A DNA stretch of 64,000 nt from JAFIEN01 sp051859505 (GTDB lineage Bacteria > Pseudomonadota > Alphaproteobacteria > Rhodobacterales > Rhodobacteraceae), in assembly GCA_051859505.1 (NCBI GenBank), contig JBHYFN010000010.1, positions 1 to 64,000 of the forward strand. Direction: 5' to 3'. Each line of letters starts with the position of its first letter. Positions within the stretch are counted from its first letter, which is position 1. This document shows positions 33,040-41,485 of this stretch, one piece after another. A program made the translations under genes and the position numbers. Below the pieces are notes generated by a model. It saw only the letters and a program-made list of their open reading frames with translations, ran no database searches and was not told the DNA's origin.

Positions 33040-36000
33040 ACTTTTCCGCCTGGTCGATCCGCAATCCCATCGCCCCGCTTCTGGGCTTTTTCCTGCTGCT
33101 TGTGCTGGGCTGGCAAAGCTTCAACTCGGTGCCGATCACGCGGTTTCCCTCGATCGACGTGCCTTTGGTGGCGGTCTCCGTCGCCCAGCCCGGCGCCGCC
33201 CCGGCCGAGATGGAAACCCAGGTCACGCGCGAGATCGAGGATGCCGTCTCGGGCCTTGCCGGGGTCAAGAACGTCATGTCGACGGTGCTGGACGGCGCCT
33301 CGACCACGATCATCGAGTTTCGGATGGAGGTGCCCACCGACACCGCCGTGCAGGATACCAAGGATGCGATAGACCGGATCCGCGGCAATCTTCCGGCCGA
33401 TATCGAGGCGCCCTTCGTCACCCGCATCGATGTCGAGGGGCAGGCGATCATGACCTTCGCCGTCTCGGCGCCTGCGATGACGCTCGAGGAACTGAGCTGG
33501 TTCGTCGATGACACCATCACCTCGGCCCTGCAGGGGCGGCCCGGTGTCGGCCGCGTCTCGCGCTATGGCGGCGCCGACCGCGAGATCCGGATCGATCTGG
33601 ACCCGGTCAAGCTTGACAGTCACCGGATCACCGCCAGCAATGTGAACCAGCAGCTTCGGGCCGTGAATGCCGATATCGGCGCCGGCCGGACCGAGCTTGG
33701 CTCGGGCGAACAATCCATCCGCACCATCGGCAACCGCGGCAGCGCCGAGGCGCTGGCCGAGACGCCGATCTTCCTGCCGTCGGGCCAGAAGGTCCGCCTC
33801 GGCGATCTGGGAACCGTGTCCGACACCTTCCGGGAATTGCGCTCCTTCGCGCGGTCGGGCGAGGATCAGGTCGTCGTCTTCTCGATCTTCCGGGCCTCCG
33901 GCGCCTCCGAGGTCAGCGTGGCGGAAGAGACCGACCGGGTGCTTGACCAGATCCGCGCCGCCCATCCCGACGTGGCCATCACCCTGGTCGATGACACGGT
34001 CTATTACACCTATGGCAACTACAAGGCCGCGATCCACACGCTGATGGAAGGCGCGATCCTTGCGATCCTCGTGGTGCTGGCCTTCCTGCGCAACTGGCGC
34101 GCGACGCTGATCGCCGCCGTGGCCCTGCCGCTGTCGGCGATCCCGACCTTCTGGGTGATGGACATGTTGGGCTTCTCGCTCAACCTCGTGTCGTTCCTGG
34201 CGATCACCCTGGCCACCGGCATCCTTGTCGATGATGCCATCGTCGAGATCGAGAACATCACCCGACACATACGCATGGGCAAGACACCGTTTCAGGCCAG
34301 CCTCGATGCGGCGAACGAGATCGGCTTGGCCGTGATCTCGACCTCGCTGACCATTGTGGCGGTCTTTGTGCCGGTGTCCTTCATGCCGGGGATACCCGGA
34401 CAGTATTTCCGACAATTCGGCCTGACCGTCGCCATCGCGGTGCTGTTCTCGCTGCTTGTCGCGCGGCTGATCACGCCGATGCTGACGGCGTACCTCATGA
34501 GCGCGAAGGATGCCGAGGGGCACAAGGACAAGAAGGACGGCTTCCTGATGCGGGGCTACCTTGCCTTCGTGCGGGTGTCGCTCAAGCTGCGCTATCTGAC
34601 GATGCTGGTGGCCATCGGGCTTCTGGTCGTCTCGATCCATTACATGCGCCAGATCCCCGGCAGCTTCATCCCGCCCGAGGATGTGAGCCGGATCCCGATC
34701 AGCGTCGAACTGCCCCCCGGCGTGACGCTGGAGCAGACCGATATCGTCACGCAGGAGATCTATCACCTGATCAAGGATGTGGACGGGGTCGCGGATATCT
34801 TCATCCTTGGCGGCGCCTCGCCCGTGGGCGAGCGCGACATTCGCCGCGCCTCGGTCACGGTGATCCTCGACCGGCTGGATCATTCGCTGTTCCACCGCCT
34901 CTACGGGATCGCGCAATCGGTGCCCTTCGCCGGAGAGGTGCTGCCCGACCGGCCCGCCAACGGCCGCGAACGCCCGCAAAGCGATATCGAGGCCGAGATC
35001 TTTGCCCGGCTGGCCGTCGTGCCGGATGTGCGGGTGGTCAAGCTGAACGACCGCGGGCAGCGCGACGTGTCCTTCTCGATCCTGTCGAATGACGGCGAGG
35101 CGCTGAACGAGGCGGTGGCCCGGCTTGAAGCGGCGCTGCGGGGCGAGCCCTTGCTCGACTCGGTCGCCTCGGAAGGCGCCCTGCCCCGGCCCGAGGTGCA
35201 GATCACCCCCCGCGTCGACGAAGCGGCGCGCCTTGGCGTCAGCACCGCCGCCATTGCCGAGGTGGTGCGCGTCTCGACCATCGGGGATGTGGATGCGGGT
35301 CTGGCGCGGCTGGGTGTGGACAACCGGCTGATCCCGGTGCGGGTCCAGATCGACAGCGCGATCCGCAACGATATCGACCGGCTTGGCGCATTGCGCATCC
35401 CGACCGCCACGGGCGGGTCGGTGCCGCTTTCTGCGGTGGCCGATATCCGCCTTGCCGAAGGGCCCAGCGTGGTCGAGCGGCTGAACCGCGAACGGATGGC
35501 GACGGTGGGGGCGAACCTGCCGCCCGGCGTGGCCTTGGGCACCGCGACCGCCCGCTTCAAGGAGATCATCGACACGGTGGAACTGCCCCCCGGCGTGCGG
35601 ATCGCCGAATCGGGCGATGCCGAGGTGCAGCAAGAGCTTCTGGCCAGCTTCGGCCAGTCGATGCTGCTGGGGCTTTTGCTGATGCTGACGGTGCTGATCC
35701 TGCTGTTCAAGTCGATCATCCAGCCCTTCACCATCATCCTGTCGCTGCCGCTGGCCATCGGCGGGGTGGCGGCGGCGCTGATCCTGACCAACAGCGCCGT
35801 TTCCATGCCGGTGCTGATCGGGATCCTGATGCTGATGGGGATCGTCTCGAAGAACGCGATCCTGCTGATCGACTTCGCCATCGAGATGCGCGCGCGCGGG
35901 CTCGAGCGGTTCGAAGCGGTGGTCGAGGCCGGGCACAAGCGGGCGCGGCCGATCATCATGACCTCGATCGCCATGTCGGCGGGGATGCTGCCTTCGGCGC

Positions 36001-36323
36001 TGGGCGTGGGCGAAGGCGGGTCGTTCCGCGCGCCGATGGCGACGGCGGTGATCGGCGGGATCCTTGTCTCGACCGTCCTCAGCCTCGTGATCGTGCCGTC
36101 GTTCTATCTGGTGATGGACGACCTCTCGCGCCTGCTGAGCCGGATCTTCGGCGGCCTTGTCGGCTCGAAGGAAGAGGAAGCGGTGCCCCCCGACGGCTTT
36201 GTCCTGGCCGCGGGCGTGGCCGCCCGTCAGGCCGAGATCGAGGCGCTGGAAGAACGCCTTGCCCGGCTGGAAGCGGCCGCCCAGTCCGACAAACCCCCTC
36301 CGAAACTGCATGTCGCGGAATAG
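33036..36323 (+). CDS. RND-family multidrug efflux pump (HAE1-type)
   Basis: A 1095-residue inner-membrane transporter with the RND duplication. The first membrane segment is IAPLLGFFLLLVLGWQSF (residues 9-26), two large periplasmic loops follow, and TM4 carries GILVDDAIVEIENI with the paired aspartates of the proton relay. The second half repeats the pattern (FKSIIQPFTIILSLPLAIGG, SKNAILLIDFAIEM). It overlaps the adaptor stop by 4 bases. Substrates cannot be predicted. The last 60 residues form a charged cytosolic tail. Confidence 0.94.
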   Translation: MNFSAWSIRNPIAPLLGFFLLLVLGWQSFNSVPITRFPSIDVPLVAVSVAQPGAAPAEMETQVTREIEDAVSGLAGVKNVMSTVLDGASTTIIEFRMEVPTDTAVQDTKDAIDRIRGNLPADIEAPFVTRIDVEGQAIMTFAVSAPAMTLEELSWFVDDTITSALQGRPGVGRVSRYGGADREIRIDLDPVKLDSHRITASNVNQQLRAVNADIGAGRTELGSGEQSIRTIGNRGSAEALAETPIFLPSGQKVRLGDLGTVSDTFRELRSFARSGEDQVVVFSIFRASGASEVSVAEETDRVLDQIRAAHPDVAITLVDDTVYYTYGNYKAAIHTLMEGAILAILVVLAFLRNWRATLIAAVALPLSAIPTFWVMDMLGFSLNLVSFLAITLATGILVDDAIVEIENITRHIRMGKTPFQASLDAANEIGLAVISTSLTIVAVFVPVSFMPGIPGQYFRQFGLTVAIAVLFSLLVARLITPMLTAYLMSAKDAEGHKDKKDGFLMRGYLAFVRVSLKLRYLTMLVAIGLLVVSIHYMRQIPGSFIPPEDVSRIPISVELPPGVTLEQTDIVTQEIYHLIKDVDGVADIFILGGASPVGERDIRRASVTVILDRLDHSLFHRLYGIAQSVPFAGEVLPDRPANGRERPQSDIEAEIFARLAVVPDVRVVKLNDRGQRDVSFSILSNDGEALNEAVARLEAALRGEPLLDSVASEGALPRPEVQITPRVDEAARLGVSTAAIAEVVRVSTIGDVDAGLARLGVDNRLIPVRVQIDSAIRNDIDRLGALRIPTATGGSVPLSAVADIRLAEGPSVVERLNRERMATVGANLPPGVALGTATARFKEIIDTVELPPGVRIAESGDAEVQQELLASFGQSMLLGLLLMLTVLILLFKSIIQPFTIILSLPLAIGGVAAALILTNSAVSMPVLIGILMLMGIVSKNAILLIDFAIEMRARGLERFEAVVEAGHKRARPIIMTSIAMSAGMLPSALGVGEGGSFRAPMATAVIGGILVSTVLSLVIVPSFYLVMDDLSRLLSRIFGGLVGSKEEEAVPPDGFVLAAGVAARQAEIEALEERLARLEAAAQSDKPPPKLHVAE

Positions 36324-36341
36324 CGACCCCGCCCCGAACGT

Positions 36342-36368
36342 CCGCGCCCCGGCCTGACCGGGGCGCGG
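36342..36368 (+). terminator. Stem-loop terminator after the RND pump gene
   Basis: A perfect 11-bp stem (CCGCGCCCCGG / CCGGGGCGCGG) with a 5-base loop, 18 bases after the stop codon. It is followed by a mildly T-rich stretch (CTGTCTCTGGTT). Strong stem, weak tail. Confidence 0.6.
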
Positions 36369-36419
36369 CTGTCTCTGGTTGCAGGGCCGGAGCGGGACTC
36401 TCCCCCGTCAAGGAATTCA

Positions 36420-36449
36420 TTGACTTGATCCACCGCTGCGCGGTTACAT
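36420..36449 (+). promoter_or_regulatory. Possible promoter of the betaine-type transporter operon
   Basis: TTGACT (36420-36425), an 18-base spacer and TTACAT (36444-36449), about 60 bases before the start codon of the binding-protein gene. The -35 box is good and the -10 box weak. Confidence 0.35.
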
Positions 36450-36512
36450 TCCGCCGGAGGGTGGGGGCCGTTGCCTCCACCCGTACCGAATATCAGCAGG
36501 GGGGATATGGAT

Positions 36513-37466
36513 ATGGCTAAACTGACGGGAACAGCCGCCCGGATCGCATCGGTTCTGGCGCTTTGCGCCGCGGCACCGGCCGCCATGGCGCAGGACGGGC
36601 CGATCCGGCTGACCCTGCATGACTGGACCGGCCAGTTCATCACGACGCAGATCATGGGCTCGGTCCTGGCCGAGGCCGGCTTCGACATCGAATATGTCCA
36701 GGCCGATTACCTGGCCCAGTTCGCGGGGCTCGAGACCGGCGATCTGCACCTCGCCATGGAGATCTGGGAGACGACGGGCCGCGAGGCGATGGATGCCGCG
36801 ATCGAGACGGGCAATGTCGTCAACCTTGGCGCCACCGGCATGTGGGCCAAGGAAGAATGGTGGTATCCGATCTACATGAAAGAGGTCTGCCCCGGCCTGC
36901 CCAACTGGGAGGCGCTTCTGGACGAGGCCTGCGCCGCCGCCTTTGCCACGGCCGAAACCGCGCCCAAGGGCCGCTATCTTGGCGGGCCGGTGACATGGGG
37001 CGGCTTCGACGAGGAACGGGTCGAGGCGCTGGGCCTGCCCTTCGAGGTGATCCACGCCGGCACCGATGCCGCACTGTTCGCCGAGCTGGAAAGCGCCATG
37101 CAGCGCGAGGCGCCGATCATGCTCTGGGTTTATGCGCCCCATTGGGCCCCCGCGAAATACGAGGGCGAATGGGTCGAATTCCCCGAATATACCGATGAGT
37201 GCTATACGGATCCGTCCTGGGGCATCAATCCCGACCTCGCCTTCGACTGCGGCAAGCCCTTCGGCGATATCTGGAAAGTGGCCTGGGCGGGGCTGGACGA
37301 GGCCTTTCCGGGATCGCAGGCGATTGTCGAGGCCTTCACCATCGACAATGACGAGATGGGCGCGATGATCACCGCCGTCGATCTTGAAGGTCAGACCGTG
37401 GAAGGCGTGGTGGCGCAGTGGATGGCCGCCAATACCGACCGCTGGCAGGGCTGGATCGGCCAGTAG
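36513..37466 (+). CDS. Glycine betaine/choline-type ABC transporter, substrate-binding protein
   Basis: About 317 residues of the OpuAC/ProX family. The signal peptide ends after AMA near residue 26; the mature protein begins QDGPIRLTLHDWTGQF. Aromatic residues typical of quaternary-amine cages are present (WETTGREAM, GMWAKEEWWYPIY, WGGF). The AGGGGGG ribosome site is 8 bases from the ATG at 36513 but only 2 from the ATG at 36507, so the former is chosen. Genes for its ATPase, permease and two betaine-related enzymes follow. Confidence 0.85.
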   Translation: MAKLTGTAARIASVLALCAAAPAAMAQDGPIRLTLHDWTGQFITTQIMGSVLAEAGFDIEYVQADYLAQFAGLETGDLHLAMEIWETTGREAMDAAIETGNVVNLGATGMWAKEEWWYPIYMKEVCPGLPNWEALLDEACAAAFATAETAPKGRYLGGPVTWGGFDEERVEALGLPFEVIHAGTDAALFAELESAMQREAPIMLWVYAPHWAPAKYEGEWVEFPEYTDECYTDPSWGINPDLAFDCGKPFGDIWKVAWAGLDEAFPGSQAIVEAFTIDNDEMGAMITAVDLEGQTVEGVVAQWMAANTDRWQGWIGQ

Positions 37467-37490
37467 GCCAGAGGCACGATTGCCGAAGAT

Positions 37491-37514
37491 GCGCCGCGCG
37501 GCCCCGCGCGGCGC
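37491..37514 (+). terminator. Stem-loop between binding-protein and ATPase genes
   Basis: A perfect 10-bp stem (GCGCCGCGCG / CGCGCGGCGC) with a 4-base loop, 24 bases after the binding-protein stop. There is no T-run. Such stems often protect the upstream mRNA and lower expression of the downstream transporter genes. Confidence 0.5.
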
Positions 37515-37532
37515 CCGTTTCCACGGACTGAC

Positions 37533-38552
37533 ATGACCGAAGCAAAACTGATCTGCCGCAACGTCTGGAAGGTCTTTGGCCCCCGCGCGGCCGAAACCTT
37601 GCGCGACATGGGCGCAGAGGCCGCAACCCCCGCGGGCCACGCCCGGCTGACCGAGGCGGGCCTTGTGCCGGCGGTGCGCGCCGTCGACCTGAGCGTCGGC
37701 ACCGGCGAGATCTTCGTCATCATGGGCCTCTCGGGCTCGGGCAAGTCCACGCTGGTGCGGTGCCTCTCGCGCCTGATCGAACCCACGACCGGAGAGATCC
37801 TGTTCAACGGGCAGGATCTGCTGCGCGCCTCCGAGGCGCAGATGATGGAGCTGCGCCGGCACAAGATGGGCATGGTGTTCCAGCATTTCGCCCTGCTGCC
37901 GCATCTGAGCGTGCTGCAGAACGTGGCCTTCCCGCTGGATGTGCAGGGCGTTCCGCGTGCAGCGCGCGAGGAAACCGCGCGGCGCATGATCGCGCTGGTG
38001 GGCCTGCAGGGGCGCGAGGATTTCCTGCCGCGCCAGCTTTCGGGAGGCCAGCAGCAGCGCGTCGGCATCGCCCGCAGCCTTGCCGCCGATCCCGAGCTGT
38101 GGTTCCTCGACGAGCCGTTCTCGGCGCTCGATCCGCTGATCCGGCGCGAGATGCAGGACGAATTCATCCGCCTGCAATCGGTCCTGCACAAGACCATCGT
38201 CTTCATCACCCATGATTTCGACGAGGCGATCCGGCTGGCCGATCGCATCGCCATCATGAAGGACGGCCTGATCGAGCAGCAGGGCACGCCCGAGGAGCTT
38301 GTCCTGAACCCGGCGACGGATTACGTGCGCGAATTCACCCGCGCCGTGGCCCGCGCCAAGGTGGTGCGGGCGGGCAGCGTGATGCGCCCCGGCGAAAGTG
38401 CCGCCGAAACCGCGATCCCCGCCCGCATGACCGTGGCCGAGGCGGCCCCGATGTTCCTGCAGGGCGTCACGGCGCTCCGCGTGACCGAGGACGGGCGGAC
38501 GCTGGGCGAGCTGGACCGGCAGACCGTCGTCGATCTGATGCTGGCGGGCTAG
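37533..38552 (+). CDS. Glycine betaine/choline-type ABC transporter ATP-binding protein
   Basis: A 339-residue ProV/OpuAA-like ATPase: Walker A MGLSGSGKSTLVR near 67-79, signature RQLSGGQQQRVGIARSLA near 169-186, Walker B WFLDEPFSALDPLIRR near 190-205. An N-terminal extension of about 45 residues before the Walker domain (PRAAETLRDMGAEAAT) is normal for ProV. After residue 270 only one CBS-like repeat is recognisable, whereas ProV has two. It ends 5 bases before the permease gene. Confidence 0.88.
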   Translation: MTEAKLICRNVWKVFGPRAAETLRDMGAEAATPAGHARLTEAGLVPAVRAVDLSVGTGEIFVIMGLSGSGKSTLVRCLSRLIEPTTGEILFNGQDLLRASEAQMMELRRHKMGMVFQHFALLPHLSVLQNVAFPLDVQGVPRAAREETARRMIALVGLQGREDFLPRQLSGGQQQRVGIARSLAADPELWFLDEPFSALDPLIRREMQDEFIRLQSVLHKTIVFITHDFDEAIRLADRIAIMKDGLIEQQGTPEELVLNPATDYVREFTRAVARAKVVRAGSVMRPGESAAETAIPARMTVAEAAPMFLQGVTALRVTEDGRTLGELDRQTVVDLMLAG

Positions 38553-38556
38553 GGCG

Positions 38557-40596
38557 ATGACGACCCTTCCCCTGCCCCCCGACAGGACCCCCGACGGGCC
38601 CCCCGACGGGCCCCCCGACGGGCCCCCCGACCGGCGCATCTCCTGGCAGGCCCCGGTCCTCTGGGCGGTTCTGGTGCTGGCGGTGGCCGCACTCACGCTT
38701 TGGGGCAAGCCGCTGGTGCCTTGGGCCTTTTCCTGGCCCAAGGCGCAAGTCCTGCCCTTTGAAAGCTGGATCGGCGCTTTCGTCAAATGGCTGCAGAACG
38801 AGGCGAGTTTCGGCCTGTTCACCTTCCGCGAATTCACCCGTTTCCTGTCCTGGCTGATCGCGCAGCCCTATGATCTGGCCAAGGCGGTGCTGTCGGACGG
38901 GCGGGGCGGCTGGCCGGCGCTGTCCTGGGTCGCGGTGGCAGGGCTTGTGGCGCTGATCGGGCATTATGCGGGCGGCTGGCGGCTGGCGGCGCTTGCGGGG
39001 GGGCTGTTCGCGCTGATCGCGGTCTTCGGGCAGTGGACCAGCGCGATGGTGACGCTGGCCTCGATCCTGATCGCGGTGCCGATCGGGGTGCTGGGGGGCC
39101 TCGCGCTGGGTCTTGCCGCGCATCGCTGGCGCTGGCTGGCGCGCGCGCTGGCCCCGGTGCTGGACCTGATGCAGACCATGCCGGTCTTTGCCTATCTGGT
39201 GCCGATCCTGATCCTGTTCGGCTTTTCGCCCGTGGCCGCGATCATCGCCACGGTGATCTATGCCCTGCCCCCGATGACCCGGATCACCCAGCTTGCGCTG
39301 GCCCGCGTGCCCGGAGAGTTGCGCGACCTTGGCCGGATGGTGGGCTGTTCGCGCCGGCAGATGACATGGAAGGTGATGGTGCCCTCGGCCTCCGAGGCGC
39401 TGATGGTGGGCGTCAATCAGGTGATCATGCTGTCGCTCAACATGGTGATCATCGCCTCGATGATCGGCGCCGGGGGGCTTGGCTTCGACGTGCTGACCGC
39501 GCTCCGCCGCCTTGATTTCGGCGCGGGGCTCGAGGCGGGGCTGGCCATCGTGGCGCTGGCCATCGTGCTCGATCGCCTCAGCCAGGCGCTGGCGCGCAAG
39601 GCGCAGGTCCCGCCCGCGCCCGCGAGGTCCTGGCTGCAGCGCCATCCCTATCTGGGCGGCGCGGTGGCGCTCGTTCTGGGGGCAAGCCTTCTGGGCCTGA
39701 TCCTGCCGCCGGTCCAGAGCTATCCCGAGGCCTGGCGCCTGACCACCGGCGACATGCTGCAAGAGGCGCTGCGCTGGATCAACGTCACCCATTACGACAC
39801 GATCGAGGGGATAAAGAACGCGGTCCTGCTGAACCTGCTGATCCCGGTGCGGCGCTTCCTGATCGGCCTGCCCTGGCTGGGCGTGGTGGCGCTGGTGGTC
39901 GTGGCGGGCTGGCGGCTGGGAGGCTGGCGGCTGGCGGCGCTTTGCGGCGTGCTGACCACCTTCATCGCCGCCGTGGGCCTGTGGGAACAGGCGATGATCA
40001 CGGTCTATCTCTGCGGCATCTCGGTCCTGATCGCCACGCTGATCGGCCTGCCCATCGCCCTTCTGGTGGCCGAGCGGGCGCAGCTTTGGAACGGGGTGCG
40101 AGTGGTGCTGGACACGCTGCAGACGCTGCCCTCTTTCGTTTACCTCATGCCCTTCGTGATGTTGTTCCGGGTGGGCGATTTCACCGCCATGCTTGCGGTC
40201 GTGGCCTATGCGATCTCGCCCGCGATCCGCTATGCGGTGCTGGGGTTGCAGGGTGTCGATCCAAGGCTGATCGAGGCGGGCCGCGCGATGGGGGCCACGA
40301 ACGGGCAGATCCTGACGCGGATCAAGCTGAAGCTCGCCCTGCCCGAGATCCTGCTGGGCCTGAACCAGACGATCATGTTCGCCCTCTCGATGCTGGTGAT
40401 CACCGCACTTGTGGGCACCCGCGACCTTGGGCAGGAGGTCTATATCGCGCTGACGCGGGCCAATGCGGGCCACGGGATCGTCGCGGGGCTTTGCGTGGCC
40501 TTCATCGCCATCGTGGCCGACCGGCTGATTCAGGCGGGTGCCGCGCGGGCGCGGGCAAGACTGGGGCTGGAGGGCGGAGGCAATGACCAATCCTGA
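38557..40596 (+). CDS. Double-length betaine-type ABC permease (two ProW-like domains fused)
   Basis: A 679-residue membrane protein, about twice the length of ProW. Two homologous permease domains are visible, near 165-345 (PVLDLMQTMPVFAYLVPILI; MIGAGGLGFDVLTAL) and 475-670 (VVLDTLQTLPSFVYLMPFVM; VGTRDLGQEVYIAL). The polypeptide could thus supply both halves of the channel. The N-terminal 25 residues contain a Pro-Asp-Gly-Pro repeat from a 12-base DNA repeat. It is co-transcribed with the binding protein and ATPase. Confidence 0.87.
   Translation: MTTLPLPPDRTPDGPPDGPPDGPPDRRISWQAPVLWAVLVLAVAALTLWGKPLVPWAFSWPKAQVLPFESWIGAFVKWLQNEASFGLFTFREFTRFLSWLIAQPYDLAKAVLSDGRGGWPALSWVAVAGLVALIGHYAGGWRLAALAGGLFALIAVFGQWTSAMVTLASILIAVPIGVLGGLALGLAAHRWRWLARALAPVLDLMQTMPVFAYLVPILILFGFSPVAAIIATVIYALPPMTRITQLALARVPGELRDLGRMVGCSRRQMTWKVMVPSASEALMVGVNQVIMLSLNMVIIASMIGAGGLGFDVLTALRRLDFGAGLEAGLAIVALAIVLDRLSQALARKAQVPPAPARSWLQRHPYLGGAVALVLGASLLGLILPPVQSYPEAWRLTTGDMLQEALRWINVTHYDTIEGIKNAVLLNLLIPVRRFLIGLPWLGVVALVVVAGWRLGGWRLAALCGVLTTFIAAVGLWEQAMITVYLCGISVLIATLIGLPIALLVAERAQLWNGVRVVLDTLQTLPSFVYLMPFVMLFRVGDFTAMLAVVAYAISPAIRYAVLGLQGVDPRLIEAGRAMGATNGQILTRIKLKLALPEILLGLNQTIMFALSMLVITALVGTRDLGQEVYIALTRANAGHGIVAGLCVAFIAIVADRLIQAGAARARARLGLEGGGNDQS
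38593..38628 (+). repeat. 12-base tandem repeat in the permease N-terminus
   Basis: Three perfect copies of GACGGGCCCCCC, preceded by a degenerate copy (38581-38592). They encode PDGP repeats ahead of the first membrane segment. Copy number could vary without a frameshift. Confidence 0.9.
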
Positions 40597-41485
40597 GACG
40601 ATTCCCGATCACCTGATCGCCCTGCCCTGCTGGCAAGGCCCGATCACCACGGCCGAGCCGATGTCGGGCGGGATGTCGAACGAAAGCTGGAAGGTGACGG
40701 ACGGGGCGGGCACCCATGTCGTGCGCTTCGGGCGCGATTATCCCTTCCACCATGTCGACCGCGCGCGCGAGGCGATGGTCGCCCGCGCGGCCGCCGAGGC
40801 CGGCCTTGCCCCCGCCGTCCACCATGTCGCGCCCGGCGTGATGGTGACGGCCTATCTGGGCGCGCGCACCTATGCGGCGCCGGATGTGCGCGCCGCGCCC
40901 GACCGGCTGGCCGCCCTTCTGCACCGCTTCCATGCCGAGCTGCCCGCTCGGATCAGCGGGGCGGCCTTCCTCTTCTGCCCGTTCCATGTGGTGCGCGACT
41001 ATATCCGCACGCTGTCGGGCAGCCAGCACGGCGGCATCGACCTTGGCCGGCTTTCCGCGATCAATGCGGCGCTGGAGGCCGCGCAGCCGCCCGAGCGGCT
41101 GGTCTTCGGCCATAACGACCTGCTGCCCGCCAATATCCTCGAGGAACCGGACGGCCGCCTCTGGCTGATCGACTTCGAATATGCGGGCTTCGCCTCGGCC
41201 CTTTTCGACCTCGCGGGGCTGGCCGCCAATGCGGATATGGAGCGCGACGAAGGCCTTGCCCTGCTCGCCGCCTATGACGGCAACCCGCCCGATGCCGCGC
41301 GCGCCCGGGCCTTTGACGCGATGGTCGTGGCGGCCGCCCTGCGCGAGGCGCTCTGGGCGCTGGTGTCCGACCTGCACCTCTCTGCGCCCGGCGCGGATTA
41401 CCAGGATTATTACGCCGACAACCGCGCCCGGTTCGACCGGGTGCTTGACGCCTATCAGACCCGCCACGGAAAGATCGCCCCATGA
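40583..41485 (+). CDS. Choline kinase-like/APH-family phosphotransferase
   Basis: A 300-residue protein kinase-like-fold enzyme. The catalytic loop HNDLLPANILEE lies near 189-200 and the metal motif LIDFEYAGFASALFDLAG near 208-225, as in choline/ethanolamine and thiamine kinases. The start at 40583 has GGAGG just upstream and lies within the end of the permease gene. Its stop overlaps the start of the dehydrogenase gene by 4 bases. Choline or a related amino alcohol is a plausible substrate given the transporter. Confidence 0.8.
   Translation: MTNPETIPDHLIALPCWQGPITTAEPMSGGMSNESWKVTDGAGTHVVRFGRDYPFHHVDRAREAMVARAAAEAGLAPAVHHVAPGVMVTAYLGARTYAAPDVRAAPDRLAALLHRFHAELPARISGAAFLFCPFHVVRDYIRTLSGSQHGGIDLGRLSAINAALEAAQPPERLVFGHNDLLPANILEEPDGRLWLIDFEYAGFASALFDLAGLAANADMERDEGLALLAAYDGNPPDAARARAFDAMVVAAALREALWALVSDLHLSAPGADYQDYYADNRARFDRVLDAYQTRHGKIAP

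Noticed and set aside
32937..36311. A very long open frame (over 1100 codons) on the minus strand
   Set aside because: It lies wholly antisense to the RND adaptor and pump genes, has the Arg/Gln/His-rich composition of a GC3 shadow frame, and shows no recognisable domain.
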